A stretch of 11,948 nt of DNA. Origin: Akkermansiaceae bacterium UBA5688. Its GTDB lineage: Bacteria > Verrucomicrobiota > Verrucomicrobiia > Verrucomicrobiales > Akkermansiaceae. Position numbers and translations under genes: made by a program. The stretch spans positions 1-11,948 of the forward strand of contig DIHU01000117.1 in the NCBI GenBank assembly GCA_002420315.1. The letters are read 5' to 3'. Of this stretch, positions 1 through 7,488 are shown piece by piece (position 1 is the stretch's first letter; each line of letters opens with the position of its first letter). The notes under the pieces are model-generated. The model did not search any database and was not told where the DNA came from. It saw only the letters and a program-made list of their open reading frames with translations.

Positions 1-44
1 TTAACAGCAGATTAAACACTTCCTTAAACTTCCTCAAACCCTGC

Positions 45-82
45 TTTGCGTATCGAGGGTTCGAATCCCTCCCGGTCCGCCA
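45..82 (+). tRNA. 3' end fragment of a serine-type tRNA (possible att site)
   Basis: A perfect T arm is visible: stem GAGGG (55-59), loop TTCGAAT (60-66), stem CCCTC (67-71). It is followed by a seven-base acceptor strand CCGGTCC (72-78), discriminator G (79) and an encoded CCA (80-82). GCGTATC (48-54) resembles the 3' strand of a long class II variable arm, which with discriminator G points to tRNA-Ser. The partner strand GATACGC, an anticodon arm, a D arm and a 5' acceptor strand GGACCGG do not lie upstream, although 44 bases before the fragment are available. The tRNA is therefore not intact here. Displaced 3' ends of this kind are typical of the far junction of elements that integrate into tRNA genes. 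The fragment itself is clear; the att role is inference. Confidence 0.7.
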
Positions 83-93
83 TTTTTCGCAGC

Positions 94-120
94 CCTCTTT
101 TCAAAAATTGGAGGTTTTTT
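94..120 (+). terminator. possible weak terminator after the tRNA end
   Basis: CCTC (94-97) can pair with GAGG (111-114) across a 13-base loop, and six T follow (115-120). The stem is only four pairs, but the position just after the tRNA 3' end suits the original terminator of that tRNA gene. Confidence 0.3.
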
Positions 121-159
121 GTAACGAAACCCATCCAGATTGATTTAATTAAAGAGAAT

Positions 160-1062
160 ATGACAAGATCAAAGATCCTATCTGCTTTTGTGTTTATACT
201 GATCCTGTCTTCGTCACTTGGCCAAGGTTTGTTTTATTGGCCGCAGGTCTCTCCGGCAGAGGGAGGGACAGTCAGCTCATCGATTGTCTTAAGGGCGGAA
301 GACTCAATAGTAGAGCACTATCAAGCAGTTCCTGCGCCTGGTTATGTTTTTGATTCATGGAGTCTTTACCCACAAGGAGAACAGGCTGAGAGCCTATTCG
401 TTCACACTTACGATCCTAGGCTTATCACTACTCTAGATATCAAAATAATTACCGCTCGATTTATAAAAGAAGATACTGTTTCTAAACCTTTAAGAAAGGT
501 TCTCGAAATTCGCCGCAAGAAGGGTAATCAGATAGAACTCTCTGTTTTCAGTCAATTGGGGGTTGGTTATATTATTTATAATTCGAGTAACATGAAGGAT
601 TGGTCCGCTATTGGGACTGGCCAAGGAGATGGAGAAGAGCAGGTATGGACTTTTCCGACGCAGCAGGGACGAAACGGTTTTTACCGCTTACTCAAGTTGG
701 GGGCCGCCGAGAGGCCAGAGAGTGCGGTCTTCGGTGAATTGAGCTATACGGGGACACCCCAGGTTGGAGGTGAAAAAGGAACTGCCTTGGTCAGGTTATG
801 GGAATATGATCCTCGAATCGCTGACAAAGCAGCGGAGCTATTTGCCGAGCAGACTATAGAAGAGATTCCCATTGGGCCCGGTCTGAAGAGATTTAGATTT
901 GAGCTGGGGGATCAGACAAAAGCGAAACCCGATCGCAGCTATTATATAACTGCGGCGATTTATAGAAAAGGCAAGGTTGGAGACGCGAATGCTCAAATCT
1001 ATTTTCTTAATGGGTTTAACACGATTGATCTTCCGAGTGAATTTTCAGCAATGCTCAGATAA
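160..1062 (+). CDS. secreted multi-domain protein with InlB-like repeat and YbaY/YscW-like C-terminal domain
   Basis: The product has 300 residues. The first 22 or so form a signal peptide (basic MTRSK, then a hydrophobic run ending near SSSLGQG), so it is exported. Residues 33-103 (GGTVSS.. then VPAPGYVFDSW.. ending ITARF) resemble the divergent InlB B-repeat found in bacterial surface proteins. Residues 116-180, with YIIYNSSNMKDW and closing GFYRLL, match a beta-rich module I associate with secreted Verrucomicrobiota proteins. Residues 189-293 (VFGELSY.. ALVRLWEYDPRIAD.. EQTIEEIP.. FRFELGD.. YYITAAIY) resemble the YbaY/YscW beta-sandwich family; this is family memory, not an alignment. I chose the ATG at 160 because it starts the signal peptide and has AAAGAG upstream. 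The open frame back to a TTG at 46 would run through the tRNA end. The gene converges on clpB. No enzyme motif is visible, so the function is unknown. Confidence 0.75.
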   Translation: MTRSKILSAFVFILILSSSLGQGLFYWPQVSPAEGGTVSSSIVLRAEDSIVEHYQAVPAPGYVFDSWSLYPQGEQAESLFVHTYDPRLITTLDIKIITARFIKEDTVSKPLRKVLEIRRKKGNQIELSVFSQLGVGYIIYNSSNMKDWSAIGTGQGDGEEQVWTFPTQQGRNGFYRLLKLGAAERPESAVFGELSYTGTPQVGGEKGTALVRLWEYDPRIADKAAELFAEQTIEEIPIGPGLKRFRFELGDQTKAKPDRSYYITAAIYRKGKVGDANAQIYFLNGFNTIDLPSEFSAMLR

Positions 1063-1308
1063 TACAAGTAGCTCGACCTACTGCAAAAAGTTTGTCTCTG
1101 GTCGTAAGTGGTTGAAGTCGCGATTTAATCGGAGTTGATAGTGAGAAAGCTGGAGTAGCAGATTAGTGAATGACCTTCTACGAATTATTCAGCTCTACCC
1201 TAAGGAAATCGGGTTGGATAATCCTGCTTGGAGTAAAGTCGTAATACAGATCCTCCTTCGCTAATGATGCCATTTTCAATAATATTCCAATTGTGGTGGT
1301 CCGTTGAT

Positions 1309-3906
1309 TCAGCTTTTCTTGATGGTCATTTCTAGTTCCTCATTCTTTAAGTCAAAAGCGACAATTGAACCGTCTTCTACCTCTCCGCCAATAATTGCTC
1401 GGGCGATGCGGTTCTCGATCTGCTTTTGAAGAAATCGCTTGAGCGGGCGGGCGCCGTAAACAGGGTCGTAGCCTTCTTCTCCTATCCATTTTTGAGCACT
1501 TATAGAAAGCTCGATCTTAATGCGGCGCTCTTTGAGCCTTTCGTTTGTTTCTGTAATTAGTAGAGCGACGATGGAGGTGATTTCATCCAGCGAAAGCGGT
1601 TTGAATAGCACTGTATCATCTAGACGGTTGAGAAATTCTGGACGGAAGGTGCCACGTAGCTCAGCCATAATCGATTCACGTGCCGCTGTTGATATCTTTC
1701 CGTTCGTCAATCCATTTTGCAGGTGGTCACTTCCAATGTTTGAAGTAAGGATGATAATCGTATTCTTAAAATTGACCGTATGACCCTGCGCATCTGTAAT
1801 GCGGCCATCGTCCATAATCTGAAGCATTACATTGAAAACATCCGGATGTGCCTTTTCGACCTCATCAAATAGAATCACCGAATACGGCTTACGACGCACT
1901 GATTCCGTAAGCTGCCCGCCTTCTTCATATCCTACGTAACCCGGAGGCGCCCCTATTAGCCGTGCTACGGAATGTTTCTCCATATACTCAGACATATCGA
2001 TGCGTATCATATTCTCTTCCGTGTCAAAAAGCGTCGTAGACAAGGCTTTTACTAGTTCAGTTTTGCCTACTCCCGTAGGGCCTAAAAAGAGGAATGTTCC
2101 GATCGGCCTTGTCGGATCCTTGATTCCAGCACGCGCTCTGAGAATTGCCTCGGATACTGCTGTTACTGCTTCGTCTTGACCGATGACGCGTTCATGAAGC
2201 GCAGACTCAAGGCGCAAAAGCTTTTCTTTTTCACCTTCAAGTAAGCGGGTTACTGGCACACCTGTCCACTTCGAGATAATATCTGCGATCTCATCTTGTG
2301 ACACTTCTTCCTTAAGGATATTGTTATCCGTCTGAAGTCTTTCAACGCTCTCAAGCTCTGCTTCAAGATCAGGGAGTTTGCCGTGACGAAGTTCCGCTAC
2401 TTTATTAAGGTCGTAGGCTCGTTCTGCCTGTTCCATTTGTTGTTTAAGCGCTTCGATCTCTTTACGTATCTTCTGAGCCTTAACGATATTTTCCTTTTCG
2501 TTATTCCAGCGAAGCTTTAATTCCTTTTCGTTTTCTCTGAGATTTGACAGCTCCTTTTCAAGACCTACGAGACGCCGTTTAGACGCTTCATCCTTCTCGA
2601 TTTTCAACGCGGCATGCTCAATATCCAGCTGCATAATACGCCTAGTGAGCTCGTCTATCTCGGAGGGCATACTGTCCATTTCTGTACGGATCATTGCACA
2701 GGCTTCATCCACGAGGTCGATCGCCTTATCTGGAAGAAAGCGCTCAGTTATATATCGGTTCGACATTGCTGAGGCCTGCACGAGTGCATTGTCTTGAATA
2801 CGCACACCATGATGAACTTCAAAACGTTCGCGGAGTCCGCGCAGAATTGAAATAGTGTCTTCAACTGTAGGCTGATCAACCAAGACTGTTTGAAAGCGAC
2901 GTTCCAGGGCGGCGTCTTTTTCAATATATTTACGGTGCTCATCAAGGGTAGTGGCTCCGATACAATGCAGTTCACCCCGCGCAAGCATCGGCTTAAGCAA
3001 GTTGCCCGCATCCATCGCGCCTTCAGCCCCTCCGGTGCCGACTATCGTATGCAGTTCGTCAATGAAGAGTATAATCCTTCCTTCATTACTCTTAATCTCC
3101 TGCAGAACTGCTTTAAGTCTCTCTTCAAATTCTCCTCGATATTTTGCGCCGGCAATCAGAGCGCCCATATCGAGACTGAATATTGTTCGATCCTTGAGAC
3201 CTTCAGGGACGTCGCCGCGCACGATTCGGTGAGCCAAACCCTCAACAATCGCAGTCTTACCCACTCCGGGGTCTCCTATAAGAATCGGGTTGTTCTTAGT
3301 CTTCCTTGATAAAATACGGATCACTCGACGGATCTCCTGATCACGGCCGATAACCGGGTCCAGCTTTCCGCTCTTTACTTGTTGAATCAGATCCTGCCCG
3401 TACTTTTCAAGCGCTTCAAAAGTGCCCTCAGGGTTCTGCGAGGTTACATGCTGATTGCCGCGGATCGTCTGCAGCGCATCGAGTAGCGACTGCCTCTTAA
3501 TTTGAAACTGCTCTAAAAATTTGGAAAAATCGGTATCACTTGTTTCCGTAAGTGCCAGGAGGATATGTTCAACGCTGATGTATTCATCCTTCAGCTGTAG
3601 TGCTTCTGACTCCGCTTGAGTAAGTGCATTATTGAGTGCTTGGGTTAAATAAATGTGAGATGCATCTATATTGCCTGTTACCTTAGGCTTTCGGTTAAGC
3701 TCCCTCGAGAGGGATAATTCAATGGCACTATCTGAGATCTCGAGTTTTTTAATAATAGAGGAAACTATGCCACCTTCCTGAGCAACCAGTGCCGCGAAGA
3801 TATGCCAAACATCTACTTCTTGATGGCCCAGCCTGTGTGACTGCGATTGGGCCTCCATAATTGCCTCCCTTGCCTTTTCTGTAAGTCTATCTGCTGCTAT
3901 ATTCAT
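1309..3906 (-). CDS. clpB: ATP-dependent disaggregase ClpB (Hsp100)
   Basis: ClpB is a cytosolic hexameric AAA+ machine that, with DnaK/DnaJ/GrpE, pulls polypeptides out of stress-induced aggregates. The 865 residues match the usual length. In order: a double Clp N-domain (about 1-145); NBD1 with Walker A GDPGVGKT (211-218), pore loop KYRG (255-258), Walker B ILFIDE (279-284) and arginine fingers R336/R337; a long charged coiled-coil middle domain (about 405-525); NBD2 with Walker A GPTGVGKT (609-616), pore loop YVGY (657-660), Walker B VILFDE (677-682), sensor-1 TSN (721-723) and sensor-2 GAR (818-820). The middle domain separates ClpB from ClpA and ClpX. All key residues are intact. The start MNIAADRLTEKA fits the family; TAAGG lies just upstream, but unusually close to the ATG. 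No dnaK or grpE is adjacent. Confidence 0.97.
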   Translation of the reverse strand: MNIAADRLTEKAREAIMEAQSQSHRLGHQEVDVWHIFAALVAQEGGIVSSIIKKLEISDSAIELSLSRELNRKPKVTGNIDASHIYLTQALNNALTQAESEALQLKDEYISVEHILLALTETSDTDFSKFLEQFQIKRQSLLDALQTIRGNQHVTSQNPEGTFEALEKYGQDLIQQVKSGKLDPVIGRDQEIRRVIRILSRKTKNNPILIGDPGVGKTAIVEGLAHRIVRGDVPEGLKDRTIFSLDMGALIAGAKYRGEFEERLKAVLQEIKSNEGRIILFIDELHTIVGTGGAEGAMDAGNLLKPMLARGELHCIGATTLDEHRKYIEKDAALERRFQTVLVDQPTVEDTISILRGLRERFEVHHGVRIQDNALVQASAMSNRYITERFLPDKAIDLVDEACAMIRTEMDSMPSEIDELTRRIMQLDIEHAALKIEKDEASKRRLVGLEKELSNLRENEKELKLRWNNEKENIVKAQKIRKEIEALKQQMEQAERAYDLNKVAELRHGKLPDLEAELESVERLQTDNNILKEEVSQDEIADIISKWTGVPVTRLLEGEKEKLLRLESALHERVIGQDEAVTAVSEAILRARAGIKDPTRPIGTFLFLGPTGVGKTELVKALSTTLFDTEENMIRIDMSEYMEKHSVARLIGAPPGYVGYEEGGQLTESVRRKPYSVILFDEVEKAHPDVFNVMLQIMDDGRITDAQGHTVNFKNTIIILTSNIGSDHLQNGLTNGKISTAARESIMAELRGTFRPEFLNRLDDTVLFKPLSLDEITSIVALLITETNERLKERRIKIELSISAQKWIGEEGYDPVYGARPLKRFLQKQIENRIARAIIGGEVEDGSIVAFDLKNEELEMTIKKS

Positions 3907-4058
3907 ACCTTACTTAAGGCATCTTGTATGCCGGATTCTAGCAGGATAGGATGAGTAGCTCAGATTCCGTTATATGCTCTATATCAAAGGTTTATGAGCG
4001 CACTCAATTATCAGTCCAAAAGAAAAAAAGGGATATTAGCGCGGAAACGCCCCTCAAG

Positions 4059-4075
4059 CGGGACAAAATGTCCCG
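4059..4075. promoter_or_regulatory. palindrome upstream of clpB, possible operator
   Basis: CGGGACA and TGTCCCG form perfect 7-bp arms around AAA. There is no T run on either side, so a terminator is unlikely. The site lies about 150 bp upstream of the clpB start and looks like a binding site for a dimeric regulator. Which regulator is unknown, and clpB as its target is an inference from position. Confidence 0.45.
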
Positions 4076-4080
4076 ATTAT

Positions 4081-4097
4081 GAGTGTCTTAAACACTC
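4081..4097. promoter_or_regulatory. second palindrome upstream of clpB, possible operator
   Basis: GAGTGT and ACACTC form perfect 6-bp arms around CTTAA. This site is also 17 bp long, and its centre lies 22 bp, about two helix turns, from that of the palindrome at 4059-4075. The arm sequence differs from the neighbour, so it is not a simple duplicate. The half-sites point the opposite way to those of CIRCE. Confidence 0.4.
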
Positions 4098-4212
4098 TAC
4101 ATTTAGTAAAAGTAGTCAATCTTCAACGAAGTAGCTTCTAAACAAGTGAAAATTAAAATAAGTAGCAAAAAAATAGAAGTTTCTGACGATTAGATATTAG
4201 CACACCGAAGTT

Positions 4213-4247
4213 ACAAAAAACCCGCCAGCGATTAGGCTTAGCGGGTT
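4213..4247 (-). terminator. intrinsic terminator of the NTF2-like gene
   Basis: Read on the minus strand, AACCCGC (4247-4241) pairs with GCGGGTT (4225-4219). The loop contains a further AGC/GCT pairing, and the stem runs straight into a T tract. It lies about 55 bp after the stop codon of the gene at 4303-4854. This is the best terminator in the window, and it separates that gene from clpB. Confidence 0.85.
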
Positions 4248-4302
4248 CTTTAAAGATTGTATGAGCTTGGGAGGGGATGCGTTGTTTCTGCTTTGAGAGT
4301 GA

Positions 4303-4854
4303 CTACTTAGTTTTTGACGCTTCTAACGCTTCGATTTCAGCATTCATCTGAGCGGGATCGTAGAAGGCCAGCATCTCCACCACTTTTCCATCCAAGGTCC
4401 TGAAGTCCATGTGCATTCGAAACGAGATTTTTTTGTTGGTGGTTCTGCCAACACCAGTGACAGTTCCCCAAACGTTCGTCCATATAGTCTTCTCGTTGAG
4501 GTTAACTTCTCCCATTGTTTTTCCATCTGATGTTAACGCTTCAGGCGAAAAGTAATTTGTGTGCACATGCAAGTTATCGAAATTCACCTCTTTAAATAGC
4601 GATTTGTGAATCGTTTTAAGACGTGGAAGATAATTTTTCTTTCCGAGGATATCTAGGTCATTGATCGAAACTTTTACTTTCTCAGAATAGAAATCTTCCG
4701 CGAATTCAATATTTTCCTTCTTCATTGCTTCAAAATATTTCCTGATTTTCATCGAAATAGGATCTTTTGTTAGAAGGAATGATTTTTCTTCTTCAGCACA
4801 AATGATTGAAGAAAATAATCCAAAGCTAAATAATATAAGAGTGATTTTTTTCAT
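4303..4854 (-). CDS. secreted NTF2/SnoaL-like protein
   Basis: The product has 183 residues. A signal peptide (MKKI, a hydrophobic core, then IICA with likely cleavage after A20) sends it out of the cytoplasm. The rest fits the NTF2/SnoaL cone fold: an amphipathic opening helix (IRKYFEAMKKENIEFAEDFYSE, about 37-58) followed by beta strands ending in FRMHMDFRTLDGKVVEMLAFYDPAQM (about 146-171), where 'DGKVVE...FYDPA' is characteristic. The family covers enzymes, ligand-binding domains and proteins of unknown role. No catalytic set can be picked out here, so no reaction is assigned. An AAAGAAA stretch upstream is a poor ribosome site. A strong terminator follows the gene, and 344 bp separate it from the next gene upstream, so it is probably transcribed alone. 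Confidence 0.8.
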   Translation of the reverse strand: MKKITLILFSFGLFSSIICAEEEKSFLLTKDPISMKIRKYFEAMKKENIEFAEDFYSEKVKVSINDLDILGKKNYLPRLKTIHKSLFKEVNFDNLHVHTNYFSPEALTSDGKTMGEVNLNEKTIWTNVWGTVTGVGRTTNKKISFRMHMDFRTLDGKVVEMLAFYDPAQMNAEIEALEASKTK

Positions 4855-5198
4855 GGTTTCTTTAGTTTCTGGTGAGGTGATTAGTCGATAAATAGCAAGC
4901 TAAACGGGAGAGTTTACTAGGCTGCTTTGGAAGTAGATGAGACTTCGTTCACTAGGATAAGCGTAATCGGAAGATAGAAAGTATCAGTTTAGAGATAAAA
5001 AATTTCATCTTCATACAACGATCGTAGTTAAATCTGCTTTCATGCTCTTCGAGAATCATCTCAGGTTAAGGAGCAGAACGCATGCCAGAGGATTTTCCTC
5101 ACACAATCTGAGCTGAGCCTTCCGCACATAGGTATGTCAGTAGAAGAGCCTACAAGCCCTGCATTCAAGGCTTTAGCCCAGTTCAGGCTGTGCGTGAC
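4855..5198. other. intergenic region between the NTF2-like and DUF502 genes
   Basis: I see no gene here. Very short plus-strand frames exist (for example 5134-5202, 22 residues) but have no support. GAGCTGAGC (5110-5118) is the inverse of GCTCAGCTC (5202-5210), which overlaps the end of the DUF502 gene. It could form a 9-bp stem with a large loop but has no T tract. No clear promoter or terminator was found. Confidence 0.5.
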
Positions 5199-5810
5199 CT
5201 AGCTCAGCTCCCCGATCGTCTCAATCGAGCCTCGGCCCACTTGTTCGCAGGTAGCAGCGGCATGCCCAAAATCTGTATCCAAAGGGGTGACACGCTCAAG
5301 TTTTAGGATCACCACTTTACCCGACCACGGATCAGGCGAACCGGGGAGGTAAATCGTAGCCAAGCCCTTTTTTTCATCACGTTCTGTTTCGAAGGCAATA
5401 CGTTGATACTCATCAAACATCACGAGCACGGGTTTCATTTGTGGTTTTGTCTCATTCCCTCCAATTGTATCAGCCATCTGATCTTTGAGGACCGAGTAGC
5501 GTGGGAAGAGGAGCGCGAGCCTTTTCTCGAAAGCGACTGAGATTTTTCTTCCGAGTGACCAGCGAGCGAACATACCAGCAACGAAGCAGAGCAGCAGGAT
5601 GATAGCGATGGATAGTCCGACCAGAATAGCGATTCCAGTGGCTGTTTTTACTGGAATGTATTCATTGAGGAACGATGCAACTGAAACGACAATTGGAGCG
5701 ATTTGCCCAAATAGAGCACCCAACACAATCAGTGGTAACAAAAACAGCAGCCCGCCGATCGCAGTTGTCTTTAGGAAGTTGATGAAACGCTTTGATTTTC
5801 TAACAATCAT
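5199..5810 (-). CDS. DUF502 family membrane protein
   Basis: The product has 203 residues. Two hydrophobic segments (about 17-45 and 56-82) make it an inner-membrane protein. A soluble C-terminal part follows, with PRYSVLKDQM (103-112), a beta-rich stretch, and PGSPDPWSG (156-164) followed by VVILKLERVTPLD. The latter corresponds to the conserved 'PTTPNPTSG...V..LD' region of DUF502 (PF04367), and the closing CEQVGRGS also fits the family. Members occur widely in bacteria and plants; a biochemical role is not known to me. The length is typical and no truncation is seen. The ATG has no Shine-Dalgarno sequence, and a second ATG four bases upstream is out of frame. The gene stands apart, with more than 330 bp on each side. 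Assignment is from conserved motifs seen by eye. Confidence 0.8.
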   Translation of the reverse strand: MIVRKSKRFINFLKTTAIGGLLFLLPLIVLGALFGQIAPIVVSVASFLNEYIPVKTATGIAILVGLSIAIILLLCFVAGMFARWSLGRKISVAFEKRLALLFPRYSVLKDQMADTIGGNETKPQMKPVLVMFDEYQRIAFETERDEKKGLATIYLPGSPDPWSGKVVILKLERVTPLDTDFGHAAATCEQVGRGSIETIGELS

Positions 5811-5880
5811 GCATGAGTTGTGGGTTCGGTTGGAGCAGAAACACTTAACGTAGTAGAGCCAACGTCACAATGTGTAGTCT

Positions 5881-5896
5881 GAAGTCAAGCGACTTC
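5881..5896. promoter_or_regulatory. palindrome upstream of the DUF502 gene
   Basis: GAAGTC and GACTTC are perfect 6-bp arms around AAGC, about 70-85 bp upstream of the DUF502 start. On the minus strand the palindrome covers TTGACT, a good -35 hexamer, although no good -10 box follows at the usual distance. An operator over a promoter is possible but unproven. Confidence 0.3.
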
Positions 5897-5940
5897 TCTG
5901 AGTGAAGCTCACCTGAATGTTGTCTTCTTTTGAGCTATAG

Positions 5941-5962
5941 AAAAAACTAAGCTACAAAGCTT
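5941..5962 (-). terminator. possible terminator downstream of the Gfo/Idh gene
   Basis: On the minus strand AAGCT, loop TTGT and AGCTT are followed by AG and then six T. The stem is short (5 bp) and lies about 185 bp past the Gfo/Idh stop, just before the DUF502 upstream region. Confidence 0.45.
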
Positions 5963-6090
5963 GGGATAATTTTATTTACACTTTTCAAGCCCCAACCCAC
6001 TCGGATCGATGGACCGGTATTAGACAATGTATGCAACTGCTAGAAAATTTATTGTGGTGGGAAGAGGTTACGAACTTGAGATAGACAATG

Positions 6091-6108
6091 GAAAACCCCG
6101 TGCGCGGG
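6091..6108 (-). terminator. possible GC hairpin terminator after the Gfo/Idh gene
   Basis: On the minus strand CCCG, loop CGCA and CGGG are followed by GTTTTCC, about 40 bp past the stop. The stem is GC-only but just 4 bp long and the T run is short, so this is weaker than a classic terminator. Confidence 0.35.
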
Positions 6109-6147
6109 CTATGGGTGCTCAGATCTTTACTGAATAAGGTGGTTCGA

Positions 6148-7488
6148 TTAGACTTCCCAGCCGGGACGGAATACCGGACGGATGAAGGGATCGGCCTCGG
6201 GGCAATTGATGGCACGATTGGTGGTGGGATCCCAAAGGATTTTCTTCCCGGTACGGAGGGCGAGCTGACCGATGAGGAGGCCTTGGGTGAGGTTTCCAGC
6301 GTAGTCGAAGTTCGACTGGGTTGGTGGTCCACCTTTGCAGGCGAGAGCCCATTCGGTATGGTGGTCGGGGGTGCGTGGCAGAGTTGTTGGGGGCGGTTGG
6401 TAGCCGACGAATTGCTTGTGGGGAAGTAGCATGAACATGTCGTCGCTGGTGATGCCGCCGTGCCAGGTGCGGGTGAAAAGCGTGCCGGTGCTGCCGATGA
6501 TAAGGGAGCCATTAGTGGGGATGGCTTCGCCGTGGAAGAGATCAGCCGGGGGCAGTTTTTTGCCGTCGTAGAAGGTGAGTTTGACGGGCGGAGCGTTGCC
6601 GCGGGCGGGGTAGTCGAGCTGGGTGACGGACCACAGTGGTGGACAGTCACGGGTGGCTACGGCGGCGTCGATGACGTGGGCGGATTTGGGTAGGCCGAGT
6701 TCGAGCGCCCAGAAGGCGGTATCGAGATTGTGGACAGCCATGTCTCCGATGGGGCCGGTGCCGAAGTCCCAGCGACCGCGCCATTTGAAGGGGACGTAAT
6801 CAGGGTGGTAGGGCCGTTCAGGTGCGGGGCCTAGCCAGAGGTTCCAGTCGAGTGTTTTTGGGACGGCTGGAGACCCAGCTGGGCGTTCTGCTCCCTGTGG
6901 CCACCAGCCGTTGGGGCGATCGGTCCAGACATGGAGTTCTTCGACCTCGCCGATGGCGCCGGAGCGGATGACTTCGACGGCACGGCGAGAGCCTTCCATG
7001 GCATGGCCCTGCTGGCCCATCTGGGTAACAACGCCGGCTTTTTTGGCTTCCTGTTGCATCCGGTGCACCTCGTAGATGGAGTGGGCGAGGGGTTTTTCGC
7101 AGTAGACGTGGAGGCCGCGCTGCATAGCGGCGACGGCGGCAATGGCGTGCGTGTGATCAGGGGTACTGATGACGACGGCGTCGAGGTTTTTGGCCTCTTT
7201 GTCGAGCATTGCTCGGAAGTCACGGTAGCGGGCGGTTTCTGGGTATTTGCGGTAGGCGCTGGATGCGCGGGCGTCGTCGACGTCAGCGAAAGCGACGATG
7301 TTTTCGGAGGCGAGGGCTGAGAGGTTGGAGAAGCCGCGGCCACCTGGCCCGATGAAGGCGAGGTTGAGTTTGTCGGTGGAGGCAAGGGCGCGGCGTTTTT
7401 GACCACTGGCGCTGGCGGTAAGGCCGAGGGTGGCAAGCCCGGAGGTATGGAGGAATTTACGGCGGGTGGGCTGGTTTGGGATTTTCAT
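6148..7488 (-). CDS. Tat-exported Gfo/Idh/MocA family oxidoreductase
   Basis: The product has 446 residues. A twin-arginine signal opens it (TRRKFLHTSG, R9-R10, then a hydrophobic run with likely cleavage after ASA near 27), so it should be exported folded with its nucleotide. The Rossmann fold follows: LNLAFIGPGGRG (GPGGRG at 47-52), acidic strand end FADVDD (67-72), STPDHTHA (108-115) and the family signature EKP (131-133). The C-terminal substrate domain has GDMAVHNLD (248-256) with the conserved D and H. Family members oxidise or reduce hydroxyls of sugars, inositols and related compounds with NAD(P). Secreted members are common in Planctomycetota and Verrucomicrobiota. The substrate is not readable from sequence. 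The gene is far richer in GC than its neighbours, which explains the many spurious frames over it. No Shine-Dalgarno sequence precedes the ATG. Confidence 0.93.
   Translation of the reverse strand: MKIPNQPTRRKFLHTSGLATLGLTASASGQKRRALASTDKLNLAFIGPGGRGFSNLSALASENIVAFADVDDARASSAYRKYPETARYRDFRAMLDKEAKNLDAVVISTPDHTHAIAAVAAMQRGLHVYCEKPLAHSIYEVHRMQQEAKKAGVVTQMGQQGHAMEGSRRAVEVIRSGAIGEVEELHVWTDRPNGWWPQGAERPAGSPAVPKTLDWNLWLGPAPERPYHPDYVPFKWRGRWDFGTGPIGDMAVHNLDTAFWALELGLPKSAHVIDAAVATRDCPPLWSVTQLDYPARGNAPPVKLTFYDGKKLPPADLFHGEAIPTNGSLIIGSTGTLFTRTWHGGITSDDMFMLLPHKQFVGYQPPPTTLPRTPDHHTEWALACKGGPPTQSNFDYAGNLTQGLLIGQLALRTGKKILWDPTTNRAINCPEADPFIRPVFRPGWEV

Larger units (their letters stand above)
3907..4302. 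other. intergenic region between clpB and the NTF2-like gene
   Basis: This stretch of about 400 bp is AT-rich and without a convincing gene. It holds the upstream region of clpB, two adjacent palindromes (4059-4075 and 4081-4097) and the terminator of the gene to the right (4213-4247). On the minus strand a TTGAGT, 16 bases and GATATA lie roughly 80-110 bp before the clpB start. They could be a housekeeping promoter but are too degenerate to call. I saw no heat-shock sigma-32 consensus and no CIRCE element. Confidence 0.6.
5811..6147. other. intergenic region between the DUF502 and Gfo/Idh genes
   Basis: There is no credible gene here; a long minus-strand frame entering from the right is a shadow of the GC-rich gene. 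The region holds a GAAGTC/GACTTC palindrome (5881-5896) and two terminator-like hairpins on the minus strand (5941-5962 and 6091-6108). Base composition changes near 6090-6145, where the GC-rich stretch begins. Confidence 0.5.

Noticed and set aside
46..159. N-terminal extension of the first gene from a TTG start
   Set aside because: It would be translated from the tRNA 3' end and would put 38 residues before a perfectly placed signal peptide.
1520..3309. Plus-strand and alternate minus-strand frames within clpB
   Set aside because: They are shadows of a complete and unmistakable clpB gene.
3960..4100. CIRCE heat-shock element upstream of clpB
   Set aside because: GCGCACTC (3999-4006 or so) resembles one half-site, but no GAGTGCTAA follows after nine bases.
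5134..5202. 22-residue plus-strand frame before the DUF502 stop
   Set aside because: Too short, no ribosome site, and it overlaps the end of a real gene on the other strand.
5110..5210. 9-bp inverted repeat GAGCTGAGC / GCTCAGCTC as a mobile-element end or terminator
   Set aside because: No transposase between the arms, no target duplication and no T tract; a 9-bp match can arise by chance.
5985..7436. Several long open frames over the Gfo/Idh gene on both strands
   Set aside because: They are Pro/Ser/Ala-rich or Gly/Val-rich translations of other frames of a GC-rich gene, with no recognisable domains.
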